A stretch of 64,000 bases of DNA from assembly GCA_030652035.1 (NCBI GenBank), contig JAUSBJ010000010.1, forward strand, positions 62,001 to 126,000, written 5' to 3'. Position numbers and translations under genes: made by a program. This DNA is from Sulfurimicrobium sp. GTDB lineage: Bacteria; Pseudomonadota; Gammaproteobacteria; Burkholderiales; Sulfuricellaceae. The notes beneath the pieces were generated by a model. That model searched no databases and was not told the origin of the DNA. It was given only the letters and a program-made list of their open reading frames with translations. This document shows positions 36,371-46,072 of this stretch, piece after piece; position 1 is the stretch's first letter; each line of letters opens with the position of its first letter.

Positions 36371-38788
36371 TCAAACTTGCCGCAAACGCAGCGCATTCAA
36401 CACTACAATCAACGAACTGACCGACATGCCAAGCGCTGCGAGCCAGGGAGGAATATAACCCATTGCGGCAAATGGCAGGGCAAGAAAATTATAACCCGCT
36501 GCCCAGGCGAAATTTTGCCGCATCACGATCAGCGTTGCCTGCCCGGCTCGCAGGGCGCGCGAGATATCAAGCATCTTTTCGGACAGCAGCACTATATCGC
36601 TGCTGGCGCGGGCAACCTGAGTCCCCCCGCCCATAGCCAGGGAGACATCCGCTCCTGCCAGCACCGGCGCGTCATTGACGCCATCGCCGACCATCGCCAC
36701 CACTGCTCCGGTGGCCTGCAGTGACTTCAGGGCGGACAATTTGTCTTCCGGGCGGAGTGCGCCGCGACAATCCGTGATTCCAAGCCGGCCTGCAAAATAC
36801 TCAACCGCCGCATTAGAATCGCCGCTCAGAATGGATATGCCTAAGCCCTGTTCCCTGAGTTTTTCCATCAATGCGATTGCGTCAGGGCGCAATTCATCCG
36901 AGAGCTCGAAAGCCGCCAGCACCTGGCTGTCATCGCAAAGCCATACCACGGTGGCTCCAGGCGCAACATCCAGTAAAGGTTCGGCCTGTGCCTGCGTCAG
37001 TGTGGACAGCATGCGGTTGCCCAGGGTGTAGCGGCGCCCGCCTATCAGGCCTGTTACGCCTTTGCCGGGAAAATTCTGTGCCTCGGTTACCAGATGCAAT
37101 TCATTTTTGGATATCTGTTCCAGGAAGCTTTGCGCGAGTGGATGCTCAGAGGCTTGTTCCAGGCTGGCCGCCAAACGCAAACAAGCATCCGGGTCCAACT
37201 CCCCAAACGGGAGAACCTGATGCAATTTGGGTTTGCCGAAGGTCAGGGTGCCGGTTTTGTCGAATACGACATGCGTAACCTTGGCCAGGGTTTCCAGCGC
37301 ATGGCCGCGGGTCAGCAGTATGCCCTGCTTGAGCAGATGCGAACCGGCAGCTGCGAAGGCTGCCGGTGCTGCGATGGACAGCGCGCATGGGCAGGTGACA
37401 ACCAATACTGCGAGCACGATCTCCAGCACCATGCCAGGCTCGTGCCACCACCATGCTAGCGCGACAACCAGCGTCAGTGCCAGCAGAACATAGGTAAAAC
37501 GGACAGCAACTTGATCCGCCAGTTTTGCCAGGCGAGGTTTTTCCGCTACTGCGCGGTCCAGCAGGCGCACGATACCGGCCAGAACGGTGTTTTCACCTGT
37601 TCCGGTAACACGAACCTCCAGTGGCCCTTCAAGATTGATACTGCCGGCGATAACCTGATCGCCGATCTCTTTTGAAACGGCGTGGCTTTCTCCTGTAAGC
37701 AAGGCCTCGTCCACGCTGCTGACGCCCGCCACCACTTCACCATCAGCGGCCACGGCCTCTCCGGGCTTGACCAGAATAATATCGCCGGCGGCCAGGTCCA
37801 GCACTGCAATCGCCTCCTGCATGCCATCTCTAAGGCGCAACGACATGGCTGGAACCAGTTTCAGCAAATTTTCTGTAGCTTCAACTGATTTCTCTCGCGC
37901 ATTTCGCTCGAGAAAGCGGGTGGAGAGCAGGAACAGGGTGAACATGGTGATGGCGTCGTAATACACCACGCCATCGCCGAGCAGCGTTACCCACAAGCTG
38001 CCGAAAAAGGCGGTAATAATTGCCAAACTTACCGGCACATCCATGTTGAGATAACGGGACTTGATTGCGCGCCATGCGCTGACATAAAAAGGCACGGCGG
38101 TGTACAGGAAAACAGGTAGCGTAAGAACCAGGCTGACATAACGCAGAAGTTGCGCTGTACTCTGATCCATGCCCAATGCGGCTCCGGCGTATAGTGCCAC
38201 TGCCAGCATCATGACCTGGGCAGCAGAAAGCCCGGTGACAGCGATGCGCCGGATATCACGACTGCGGCCCTTGCGCCTCAGTTCTTCCTGTTGCAGGGCA
38301 TTATAGGGATGGGCGTTGTAGCCTAGCAGCTGGATTTCCTTGAGTATTCTGGATAGTTGAATCTCTCGCTCATCCCAGATGATGCGGGCGCGATGATTGC
38401 CGTAATTCACTTGTACTGCCATGACACCCGGCAATTGCTGTAGATGCCGTTCATTGAGCCAGACGCAGGCTGCGCACGTAATACCCTCGAGAATCAGCGA
38501 TGCTTGCTTGATATGCGGGTCATTCTCGATGACAAAGCTTTTCTGAATCTCGGGATGGTCGTAGAGCGCGAGTTTAGATAGCTCTGAAGGAATGAGTTCT
38601 TGGCCGGTCGTGGGCATCGCGGTGCGGTGGCGGTAGTATTCCTGCAAGCCGTTCTCGACAATGGCCTGCGCTACCGCATGACAACCGCGGCAGCACATGG
38701 TCCGCACTTCGCCTTCAATCTCTAGCGGGAACTCGGCGCCTTCCGGCACGGGAAGGCCACAGTGGAAGCACGCTGCATCAACACTCAT
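36371..38788 (-). CDS. ccoI: Copper-translocating P1B-type ATPase CcoI (FixI)
   Basis: Exports copper needed to build the CuB centre of cbb3 oxidase. 805 residues: N-terminal zinc-ribbon-like Cys pair (C7/C10 and CCRGCH), a heavy-metal-associated domain with CAACVW, a TM metal motif CPCALS, phosphorylation motif DKTGTLT, GDGVNDAPVL hinge. The extra N-terminal Cys region distinguishes FixI/CcoI from housekeeping CopA. The ATG overlaps the end of the FixH-type gene by four bases. Confidence 0.95.
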   Translation of the reverse strand: MSVDAACFHCGLPVPEGAEFPLEIEGEVRTMCCRGCHAVAQAIVENGLQEYYRHRTAMPTTGQELIPSELSKLALYDHPEIQKSFVIENDPHIKQASLILEGITCAACVWLNERHLQQLPGVMAVQVNYGNHRARIIWDEREIQLSRILKEIQLLGYNAHPYNALQQEELRRKGRSRDIRRIAVTGLSAAQVMMLAVALYAGAALGMDQSTAQLLRYVSLVLTLPVFLYTAVPFYVSAWRAIKSRYLNMDVPVSLAIITAFFGSLWVTLLGDGVVYYDAITMFTLFLLSTRFLERNAREKSVEATENLLKLVPAMSLRLRDGMQEAIAVLDLAAGDIILVKPGEAVAADGEVVAGVSSVDEALLTGESHAVSKEIGDQVIAGSINLEGPLEVRVTGTGENTVLAGIVRLLDRAVAEKPRLAKLADQVAVRFTYVLLALTLVVALAWWWHEPGMVLEIVLAVLVVTCPCALSIAAPAAFAAAGSHLLKQGILLTRGHALETLAKVTHVVFDKTGTLTFGKPKLHQVLPFGELDPDACLRLAASLEQASEHPLAQSFLEQISKNELHLVTEAQNFPGKGVTGLIGGRRYTLGNRMLSTLTQAQAEPLLDVAPGATVVWLCDDSQVLAAFELSDELRPDAIALMEKLREQGLGISILSGDSNAAVEYFAGRLGITDCRGALRPEDKLSALKSLQATGAVVAMVGDGVNDAPVLAGADVSLAMGGGTQVARASSDIVLLSEKMLDISRALRAGQATLIVMRQNFAWAAGYNFLALPFAAMGYIPPWLAALGMSVSSLIVVLNALRLRQV

Positions 38789-39576
38789 TTTTCTGAAGAA
38801 ACCTGAATCTTTTGCTGCATCTCGAAACGGTCTTCACCACGTTCCAGTTGTACTGCTACCACCCACATGCCTGGCAGAGAAAGGGTGACTTGGCCGCGAT
38901 ATACGCCTGGATCTGTTTCAAGCAGAGTGGTCTGCTGTTCGGGTTGTGCCAGTCCCGGACGGGTGACGATCAGCTTGACAGTTGCTCCCTGCAGCGGTCG
39001 AGTTTGTGCTTCACGAGCCGTTACTGACAGGGTGGTGGGATGAGACTGCTGGCTAAGGTCGTCCAGGCCGGAAATTTCGACTTCCCAGCCCAGCCGGCGC
39101 TGCTTTTCAGCATTCTTCATGAACTGATTGATTGTTTTGGCTGATTCCTCGCCATGCGGCACCACGCCAGAAAAAGCGGTGTGTGGCGGTTTTTCGGAAT
39201 TGCTGACTGGTGGTAACAGCCAATTTGCCACAGATGGCGGCACGCCCTGGCCAGCGATTATCAGTAATCCGCCGTCAATGACAAACAGCAGCAGAAAAAA
39301 AACAATAATCAACTTTGGCCCCCAATGCAGGCGTTTAGCTAACCCCGGCTGGCGAGCGCCAATCACTGCAAGTACAGTAGCCGTGGCTAGAAATACGGCC
39401 ATATGCATGGAAACCACATCGCCTCCAGGCCACTTCACGACGCTATATGCAAGGTAAGCCGTTACAGAAAAAATTCCGCTGATTACGCTACGCCAGTAGT
39501 TGCTTACGCCAAACACGCGCAGCAGGTAATACAGGACAATAATTAGTAGTGCGCCGCCAAAGAGGGTCTGAAACAT
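38785..39576 (-). CDS. ccoH: CcoH/FixH-type protein with extra N-terminal membrane domain
   Basis: 263 residues. The C-terminal half looks like FixH: a TM followed by a periplasmic beta domain ending in the LPGMWVVAVQLERGEDRFE type strand. The N-terminal part adds about three further hydrophobic segments (starting LFGGALLIIVLYYLL), whereas classical FixH/CcoH is about 150-170 residues with a single TM. CcoH proteins stabilise the assembling oxidase. Position between ccoG and ccoI supports the name. The ATG at 39576 has a GAGAG purine stretch six bases before it. Confidence 0.8.
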   Translation of the reverse strand: MFQTLFGGALLIIVLYYLLRVFGVSNYWRSVISGIFSVTAYLAYSVVKWPGGDVVSMHMAVFLATATVLAVIGARQPGLAKRLHWGPKLIIVFFLLLFVIDGGLLIIAGQGVPPSVANWLLPPVSNSEKPPHTAFSGVVPHGEESAKTINQFMKNAEKQRRLGWEVEISGLDDLSQQSHPTTLSVTAREAQTRPLQGATVKLIVTRPGLAQPEQQTTLLETDPGVYRGQVTLSLPGMWVVAVQLERGEDRFEMQQKIQVSSEK

Positions 39577-39583
39577 ACATCTC

Positions 39584-41017
39584 TCATTCGTGTTTAAAAT
39601 CGAATCGTGTTCCCAGTTGCAATGCCTGGTCTGGGAAGGTTCTTGGTGTCACCACAAATTCAAAATTGTGGGTGCTTTCTGCCTGTTTCGGCAGCAGTGA
39701 TACACCCGCCTGGATGATCAGACTTTTGCCTGCATGTACTTTCACCTCGCTAAAATTGCCCATTTCCAACGCATGTTCGGGTAATCCGCGTGAACTGATT
39801 ACATACGATTCATCTTCAACGGATTTGTTTGTAATGCGAACCTGGTAACGGTTGCGAATCTTTCCATCAGAAAGCGTCGTAAATAATGGCTGACGTATTT
39901 GTTGCACAGTTGCGTCAAGATTGCTGCGATGGCCAATACTATTTATCAGCCATATAGTCATGACCAGCAGTGCAATTCCCCATCCGATTACCTTCGGGCT
40001 CTTCCAGTGAAGTCTGGGTTTGGCGGGTACTGGCAAAGCAAGATTTGCTTCCGAATCGTAGCGAATGAGCCCCCGGGGATAGCTCATGGAGTCCATCATG
40101 CTGTTGCAGGCATCGATGCACAATCCGCAAGCGATGCACTGGTATTGCAGTCCTTTGCGAATATCAATCCCGGTCGGACACACCTGGATACAGAGTTTGC
40201 AGTCGATACAATCGCCGTGCCCCTTTGATTTTCGTTCTTCCTGCGTTCTAAATCCTGCGCGCGGTACTGCTCGGCCGGCTTCTCCCTCACCTCGACGGCT
40301 ATCATAGGCTACAGCAAGGGTTTCTGGATCATACATGACGCCCTGAAAGCGTGCGTATGGGCACATGTAAAGGCACACCTGTTCGCGCGCCCAACCTGCG
40401 GCCACATAGGTGGTTGCAGTGATAATGAGAACAGTAAAGTAAGCTATGTTCGACGCTTTCCCGCCCATGAATCGAACAAATAATTCAGGAGCATAGGAAA
40501 AATAAAGAATAAAAGTGAAAGCTGTCCAGAATGCAAGTAGCAGCCATAACGAGTGCGTGAGAGATAGCTTGAGGATTTTTTCCCTGTTCCAGGGTTGCTT
40601 GTACAGACGCTGACGGGCAGGCCTCTCACCCTGAACCAGTTTCTCGATTGCAATAAACGCGTCGGTCCACAGGGTCTGGAAGCAAAAATAACCGCAGAAA
40701 GCTCTCCCTATTAGGCCGGTAGCGAAGAACAACAGTGCGCCAGCAATGAAGAGCAACAGCGAAAGCCAGAAAATGTCCTGTGGATAGACGACCAGGTCAA
40801 AAAGATAGAACTTGCGGCCTGGCAAATCGAACAACACGCTTTGCGATGGGGCCTCGTGTCCACGCTGCCATGGGAGCCACGGGAGCAGGAAGTAAACTCC
40901 ATATGCGAGCGCCATGGTGGCCCACTTGAAAGTGCGGAATTTTCCCTTTACCGAACGAGTAAATATCGGAATTCGTTTTTGATAAAGCTGTGATGTTTCC
41001 TGGTCTGCCACGTTCAT
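39584..41017 (-). CDS. ccoG: Cytochrome c oxidase accessory protein CcoG (RdxA/FixG)
   Basis: A membrane-bound Fe-S protein, 477 residues from the ATG at 41017, linked to copper reduction for cbb3 assembly. Five hydrophobic helices, a CGYFCFQTLWTDAF segment, and two 4Fe-4S sets in CIDCKLCIQVCP and CIACGLCIDACN; a C-terminal immunoglobulin-like domain follows. The frame is open to a TTG at 41032; a GTG at 41011 has the best-spaced AGGAA, so the start is uncertain by a few codons. Confidence 0.93.
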   Translation of the reverse strand: MNVADQETSQLYQKRIPIFTRSVKGKFRTFKWATMALAYGVYFLLPWLPWQRGHEAPSQSVLFDLPGRKFYLFDLVVYPQDIFWLSLLLFIAGALLFFATGLIGRAFCGYFCFQTLWTDAFIAIEKLVQGERPARQRLYKQPWNREKILKLSLTHSLWLLLAFWTAFTFILYFSYAPELFVRFMGGKASNIAYFTVLIITATTYVAAGWAREQVCLYMCPYARFQGVMYDPETLAVAYDSRRGEGEAGRAVPRAGFRTQEERKSKGHGDCIDCKLCIQVCPTGIDIRKGLQYQCIACGLCIDACNSMMDSMSYPRGLIRYDSEANLALPVPAKPRLHWKSPKVIGWGIALLVMTIWLINSIGHRSNLDATVQQIRQPLFTTLSDGKIRNRYQVRITNKSVEDESYVISSRGLPEHALEMGNFSEVKVHAGKSLIIQAGVSLLPKQAESTHNFEFVVTPRTFPDQALQLGTRFDFKHE

Positions 41018-41032
41018 TTCCTGAAAAGACAA

Positions 41033-41053
41033 GGGCCCGCACTTGGCGGGCCC
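41033..41053 (-). terminator. Strong hairpin between ccoP and ccoG
   Basis: GGGCCCGC (41033-41040) and GCGGGCCC (41046-41053) form a perfect 8-bp GC-rich stem with a five-base loop. On the minus strand it is followed by TTGTCTTTTC, a broken U-run, so partial termination or 3'-end protection of the ccoNOQP message is plausible. The distal TTG start option of ccoG falls right after it. Confidence 0.65.
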
Positions 41054-41083
41054 ATATTGTATCAGGGTATCCTGGTACTTGAT

Positions 41084-42001
41084 TTACTTGGTGCCGCCGC
41101 CCAGCCCGTGTACATAGACAGATAAAAGTTTAATCTGTTCAGGATTTAGCCGCGTCTCCCAGGCAGGCATTACGCCTCGAGTCAGGCCATTGGCGATTAC
41201 CAGCCTGATGGCCTCAATTTTCTTTTCGTCGCTGTCCTGTCCTGGTACATCGGCCCACAGCCAGATCTTGTCGGTCAGGTTGGCTGAGCCCATGGCTTGA
41301 CGTCCTTTGCCGCTGTTGTCGTGACAGTAGTAGCAGGCTGCGGCGTCACCATGGAATAGCGCATCTCCAGCCTTAACCTTCGCTGCATCTGCCTTTTCGC
41401 CGGAAAGTGACGCGACATAATGTGCCAGATTATCGAGTTGCTCTTTGTTCAGCACTTCCTTGAAAGCCGGCATGTAACCATGTCGACCCTTGGCAATGGA
41501 TTCCTGGATCTTCTCGTGCGTTCCGCCGTAAAGCCAGTCATCGTCGGTTAGGTTGGCAAAATGACCCACCTTGCCTTGACCGCCGGACTGGTGACAGGGG
41601 GCGCAGTTGTCAGAAAAAATGGCTTTCCCGGCAGAATTAATGAAGCTGGTCAATTCTGGATCTTTGGCGATTTGTTCGAAGGGTGTGGCTGTAACCTTGT
41701 CGAAGTAAGGCTTCTGTGCCAGTGCTGCTTCGTTCATATCCTTCATCAATTGTGCGCGGGTGTTCCAGTGCGAAGATTTCTCCGCTCCCTTGTCGTTGAT
41801 GTAGGTCACCGTGCTGAAGCCGGTAGTGAAATGTTTGCCTACTGGCCATGCAGGGTAAATCATCCAGTAAATAAGGGACATAAGCACTGTGACATAGAAA
41901 CCTATTAGCCACCAGGACGGCAATGGGTTGTTATATTCCTGCAAATCCTCATCCCAGACGTGGCCGGTCGTTTGCACGGTTTGCGGTTTTTGCTGACTCA
42001 T
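41084..42001 (-). CDS. ccoP: cbb3 oxidase dihaem subunit CcoP
   Basis: 305 residues: an N-terminal TM after the conserved GHVWDEDLQEYNNPLPSWW, then two cytochrome c domains with CAPCH and CYYCH haem sites. It takes electrons from soluble cytochromes (the c4 proteins here are candidates) and passes them to CcoO. The start overlaps the ccoQ stop by one base. Confidence 0.97.
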   Translation of the reverse strand: MSQQKPQTVQTTGHVWDEDLQEYNNPLPSWWLIGFYVTVLMSLIYWMIYPAWPVGKHFTTGFSTVTYINDKGAEKSSHWNTRAQLMKDMNEAALAQKPYFDKVTATPFEQIAKDPELTSFINSAGKAIFSDNCAPCHQSGGQGKVGHFANLTDDDWLYGGTHEKIQESIAKGRHGYMPAFKEVLNKEQLDNLAHYVASLSGEKADAAKVKAGDALFHGDAAACYYCHDNSGKGRQAMGSANLTDKIWLWADVPGQDSDEKKIEAIRLVIANGLTRGVMPAWETRLNPEQIKLLSVYVHGLGGGTK

Positions 42002-42186
42002 TATTTCACTTCCTTTGTATCCGAATCCTCATCGAGGAATGGTATGTCCTTGTGGGATTCCAGGCGCTCGCCGCGTTTCTTGCTGCCAAAAACATATATT
42101 AGGATCAGGCAGAAAGTAATGAAAAATATCAGCAGCGCGAGAGGCTTGGTATTTTCATCCTTGGAGAACCAGTTTATCCATTCCAT
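42001..42186 (-). CDS. ccoQ: cbb3 oxidase subunit CcoQ
   Basis: A 61-residue single-TM protein (ALLIFFITFCLILIYVFG) with a charged C-terminal tail containing KKRGERLESHKDIPF. CcoQ stabilises the cbb3 complex. It lies between ccoO (14 bases) and ccoP. Confidence 0.93.
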   Translation of the reverse strand: MEWINWFSKDENTKPLALLIFFITFCLILIYVFGSKKRGERLESHKDIPFLDEDSDTKEVK

Positions 42187-42200
42187 CTAGCCATCCTAAA

Positions 42201-42944
42201 TTAGCGGAATTTGACGAATTCGTCATTGTCGTACTTGCTGAAGTCCACCATGGTGCCCAGCACCTGCAAGTAAGCCACCAACGCGTCCATCTCGCTAACA
42301 TTGCTCCGATCGCCGTCAAAATTGCCTGACTGAGCCTGGGCTATCAGGTTCTTTTGGGCGTCCGGGATATGCAGCGTTGCAGCAACATCGGCGCCAAAGT
42401 CTTTCACGTTCCTATCGTACTCACCTTGAGTCAGGGAGTAGGGAACACCGACCTGGCGTAGTGCCTTGAGTCGCTCTGCAATATCGGAGTAATCCAGCGC
42501 CGTGGTCTGCAACCAAGGATAACGCGGCATTACGGAAGGCGGCACCATGGATTTAGGATCGATCAGGTGCTGCACGTGCCAGTCGTTTGAATATTTATTG
42601 CCGACGCGAGCCAAGTCCGGTCCGGTACGTTTCGAGCCCCATTGAAACGGATGGTCATATTTGGATTCTGCCGCCAGAGAGTAGTGACCATAGCGCAGTG
42701 CTTCGTCGCGGAACGGGCGGATCATCTGGGAGTGGCAGAGGTAGCATCCCTCACGCACGTAAATATCGCGTCCACGCGATTCAAGAGGCGTGTAGGGACG
42801 TACTCCATCCACCTTTTCTACAGTTTCCTTGATGAAAAACAGTGGTGCGATTTCGACCAGACCGCCAATGCTGATGGCGATCATTGTCGCGATCAGCATC
42901 AGGCCGACGTTTTTTTCAATCCATTCATGTTTGAAATTGAACAT
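42201..42944 (-). CDS. ccoO: cbb3 oxidase monohaem subunit CcoO
   Basis: 247 residues from the ATG at 42944 (a GTG 12 bases upstream is possible). One N-terminal TM ([19 protein letters not shown]), haem site [15 protein letters not shown], and [12 protein letters not shown] plus [11 protein letters not shown], all conserved in CcoO/FixO. It accepts electrons from CcoP and passes them to the CcoN haem b. Confidence 0.97.
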   Translation of the reverse strand: MFNFKHEWIEKNVGLMLIATMIAISIGGLVEIAPLFFIKETVEKVDGVRPYTPLESRGRDIYVREGCYLCHSQMIRPFRDEALRYGHYSLAAESKYDHPFQWGSKRTGPDLARVGNKYSNDWHVQHLIDPKSMVPPSVMPRYPWLQTTALDYSDIAERLKALRQVGVPYSLTQGEYDRNVKDFGADVAATLHIPDAQKNLIAQAQSGNFDGDRSNVSEMDALVAYLQVLGTMVDFSKYDNDEFVKFR

Positions 42945-42971
42945 ATTATTTCTCACTTAAATCCATTGCTT

Positions 42972-42998
42972 CAGGCGGGCGGCCATGCCGTCCGCCTG
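42972..42998 (-). other. Hairpin between ccoN and ccoO
   Basis: CAGGCGG (42972-42978) and CCGCCTG (42992-42998) pair, and the inner GGC/GCC can extend the stem. No T-run follows, so it is more likely an mRNA stability or processing structure than a terminator. It may set the ratio of CcoN to the other subunits. Confidence 0.5.
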
Positions 42999-43012
42999 CT
43001 CCCGATGCTAAC

Positions 43013-44461
<1,449 letters not shown>

Positions 44462-44598
44462 AACCATCTCCTTTTGTTTTGAAGCGAGCCACACCATCAC
44501 CAGCGCGGCACGTCGACCTTGCAGTCCGGCAAATCACCCGACAGGTAAGACAAAGGCCAAGCGTTAAGTTTCGCCTGGCCTCGACATCTTTTCAGTGA

Positions 44599-44613
44599 TT
44601 GTAACTGTTACAA
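44599..44613. promoter_or_regulatory. Perfect 15-base palindrome in the ccoN leader
   Basis: TTGTAACTGTTACAA is a 7+1+7 perfect inverted repeat, about 138 bases ahead of ccoN and about 40-50 bases downstream of the predicted start of transcription. It looks like a binding site for a dimeric regulator; which one is unknown. Confidence 0.5.
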
Positions 44614-44658
44614 CTGACGCGCCCATCATATTGCATACTGGGACGTAAACCGCTCGAC

Positions 44659-44700
44659 AATATAGCTGGAAACGCTCAAAAAAACACTGACTAATGTCAA
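44659..44700 (-). promoter_or_regulatory. FNR-type promoter of ccoN
   Basis: On the minus strand TTGAC-ATTA-GTCAG (44700-44687) fits the FNR pattern TTGAT-N4-ATCAA at seven of ten half-site positions. TATATT at 44664-44659 would be the -10. If transcription starts near 44652 the box is centred at -41.5, the standard class II position for FNR. Confidence 0.65.
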
Positions 44701-44764
44701 CTTCTCGGGGTTATTTTTTGCATTCCCCGCACAAATAGGCGTTCTGAGGGCTTGATTCAAGTCC

Positions 44765-45535
44765 TTACTTCGCGATGGCGGGACCGCCTCTGGAAATCTC
44801 CAGCAGGCGGTCAGGCTGGATTAGACGCACGTTGCGTCGCTGGGTGGCGATCAAGGATTCTTCCTCAAAACGTGTAATTACCCTGCATACGGTTTCTTCC
44901 GCCAAACCCAGGTAGTTTCCGATGTCGCTGCGCGACATGCTGAGCTTAAGTTCTTCCGCTGGTTGGCTATGGTGCTTGAGGCGAAGGGATAGATTGACAA
45001 GGAAGCTGGCAAGCCGCTCCTCGGCTCTTTTTTTCCCCAGGAGCAGCATCATTTCCTGGTGATGATTAATTTCCTGACTCATGATTCTGATCATCTGTTG
45101 CTGAAGACCCGGCACTTGTTCCACCAGTTCTTCATAGCGCTCGAACGGAACCTCGCATACGCTGGTGGTCTCTAGCGCGCGCGCCTCACTGTTGTAGCGA
45201 TTGGCGACAAGAGAGTTAAGCCCCATCAGCTCTCCGGAAATGTGAAATCCGGTTACTTGGACTCGTCCGTCATCAGTCAGGACTGAGGTTTTTACCGATC
45301 CGCTACGTATTGCAAATACCGCTCGAAAAGGCTCGCCTACAGAAAAAATCGGTTCGCCGCGCTTGTAGGTGCGACGGCTTTTCACCAGTGTGTTGAGGAA
45401 GCTGAGGTCTGTGTCGCCGCCTACGGCAAAACACAGGTTGTATATCCCGCATTCCGTGCAGGCAATGGGAGCGCATGGCTGTGACGAAGCCTTGCCTATC
45501 TTGACTCGCTTGAGGGGGGTGCTGACAGCGAGCAT
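44765..45535 (-). CDS. fnr: Fnr-type oxygen-sensing regulator
   Basis: 256 residues. The N-terminal cysteines C21, C26, C29 and C35 plus C127 are spaced as the 4Fe-4S ligands and neighbours of FNR. A cyclic-nucleotide-like beta roll follows, then a long dimer helix and a Crp-type HTH with LGLAEETVCRVITRFEEE. In E. coli FNR the recognition helix reads E-x-x-S-R; here the serine is a cysteine. It is the second gene of an operon with the Rrf2 regulator (6-base gap; its GGAG lies at the end of that gene) and lies next to the cbb3 operon it probably controls. Confidence 0.92.
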   Translation of the reverse strand: MLAVSTPLKRVKIGKASSQPCAPIACTECGIYNLCFAVGGDTDLSFLNTLVKSRRTYKRGEPIFSVGEPFRAVFAIRSGSVKTSVLTDDGRVQVTGFHISGELMGLNSLVANRYNSEARALETTSVCEVPFERYEELVEQVPGLQQQMIRIMSQEINHHQEMMLLLGKKRAEERLASFLVNLSLRLKHHSQPAEELKLSMSRSDIGNYLGLAEETVCRVITRFEEESLIATQRRNVRLIQPDRLLEISRGGPAIAK

Positions 45536-45541
45536 GGCAAG

Positions 45542-45997
45542 CTAGGCTCCAAGCACTGCATGGGGGAGGTCGGTTATCCGATACTTGCCGCTCTGCACGG
45601 CAATGGCCAGTTTTTCCAGGGTCTGCTCATGCAGCATGTGGACGACCTTTTCCTTGATCGGCTTCCAGCGTGCATGCATGGGGCAAGCTGTCTCGTCGCT
45701 GCATACCTTCAGGCCAAGCACGCAATCATCGGTAAAACCATTGCCTTCGGTCAGCACCAGCACCTGCATCAGATCAGTCTTTTCCGCGCTTTCACGCAGG
45801 CAAAAACCACCTAGGCGGCCTCGAAATGAATAGAGCAGATTGCCCTTGCACAGGTTCTGCATGATTTTTGCCAGATAGGCAGATGGCACACCCAGATGCG
45901 CGGCAATTTCACGGTTGAGCACGGGTTCGCCACGTGGTTGAGTAGCGATATAGATTAGCGCCTGGATGGCGTATTGACTAGTGCGGGAAAGTATCAT
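45542..45997 (-). CDS. Rrf2-family transcriptional regulator
   Basis: 151 residues from the ATG at 45997 (an in-frame TTG 21 bases upstream is less likely). Winged HTH: the text MILSRTSQYAIQALIYIA and GVPSAYLAKIMQNLCK is typical of Rrf2 proteins. Three cysteines C92, C99 and C105 lie where NsrR and IscR bind an iron-sulfur cluster, so it is likely an NO, redox or Fe-S sensor. Its target is unknown; pairing with fnr suggests respiratory control. An inverted AGGAT-N6-ATCCT at 46034-46049 just upstream might be an autoregulatory site. Confidence 0.85.
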   Translation of the reverse strand: MILSRTSQYAIQALIYIATQPRGEPVLNREIAAHLGVPSAYLAKIMQNLCKGNLLYSFRGRLGGFCLRESAEKTDLMQVLVLTEGNGFTDDCVLGLKVCSDETACPMHARWKPIKEKVVHMLHEQTLEKLAIAVQSGKYRITDLPHAVLGA

Positions 45998-46072
45998 GGC
46001 TACATCATTATGACGCAATCCAGAAATTTGTAAAGGATGACACTATCCTGAATTGAAACAAGGGTGCACCTG

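Larger units (their letters stand above)
44462..44764. other. Gene-free 303-base spacer between ccoN and fnr
   Basis: No ORF is supportable here. It carries the ccoN RBS, a 15-base palindrome (44599-44613), a class II-like FNR promoter (44659-44700), and the 3' flank of fnr with a near-palindromic CTTGATTCAAG at 44752-44762. A predicted transcript from about 44652 would have a leader of roughly 190 bases. Confidence 0.7.

Noticed and set aside
44752-44762. CTTGATTCAAG as an FNR site for fnr
   Set aside because: The half-sites are too close for FNR (no four-base spacer), and it lies at the 3' end of fnr rather than at a promoter.
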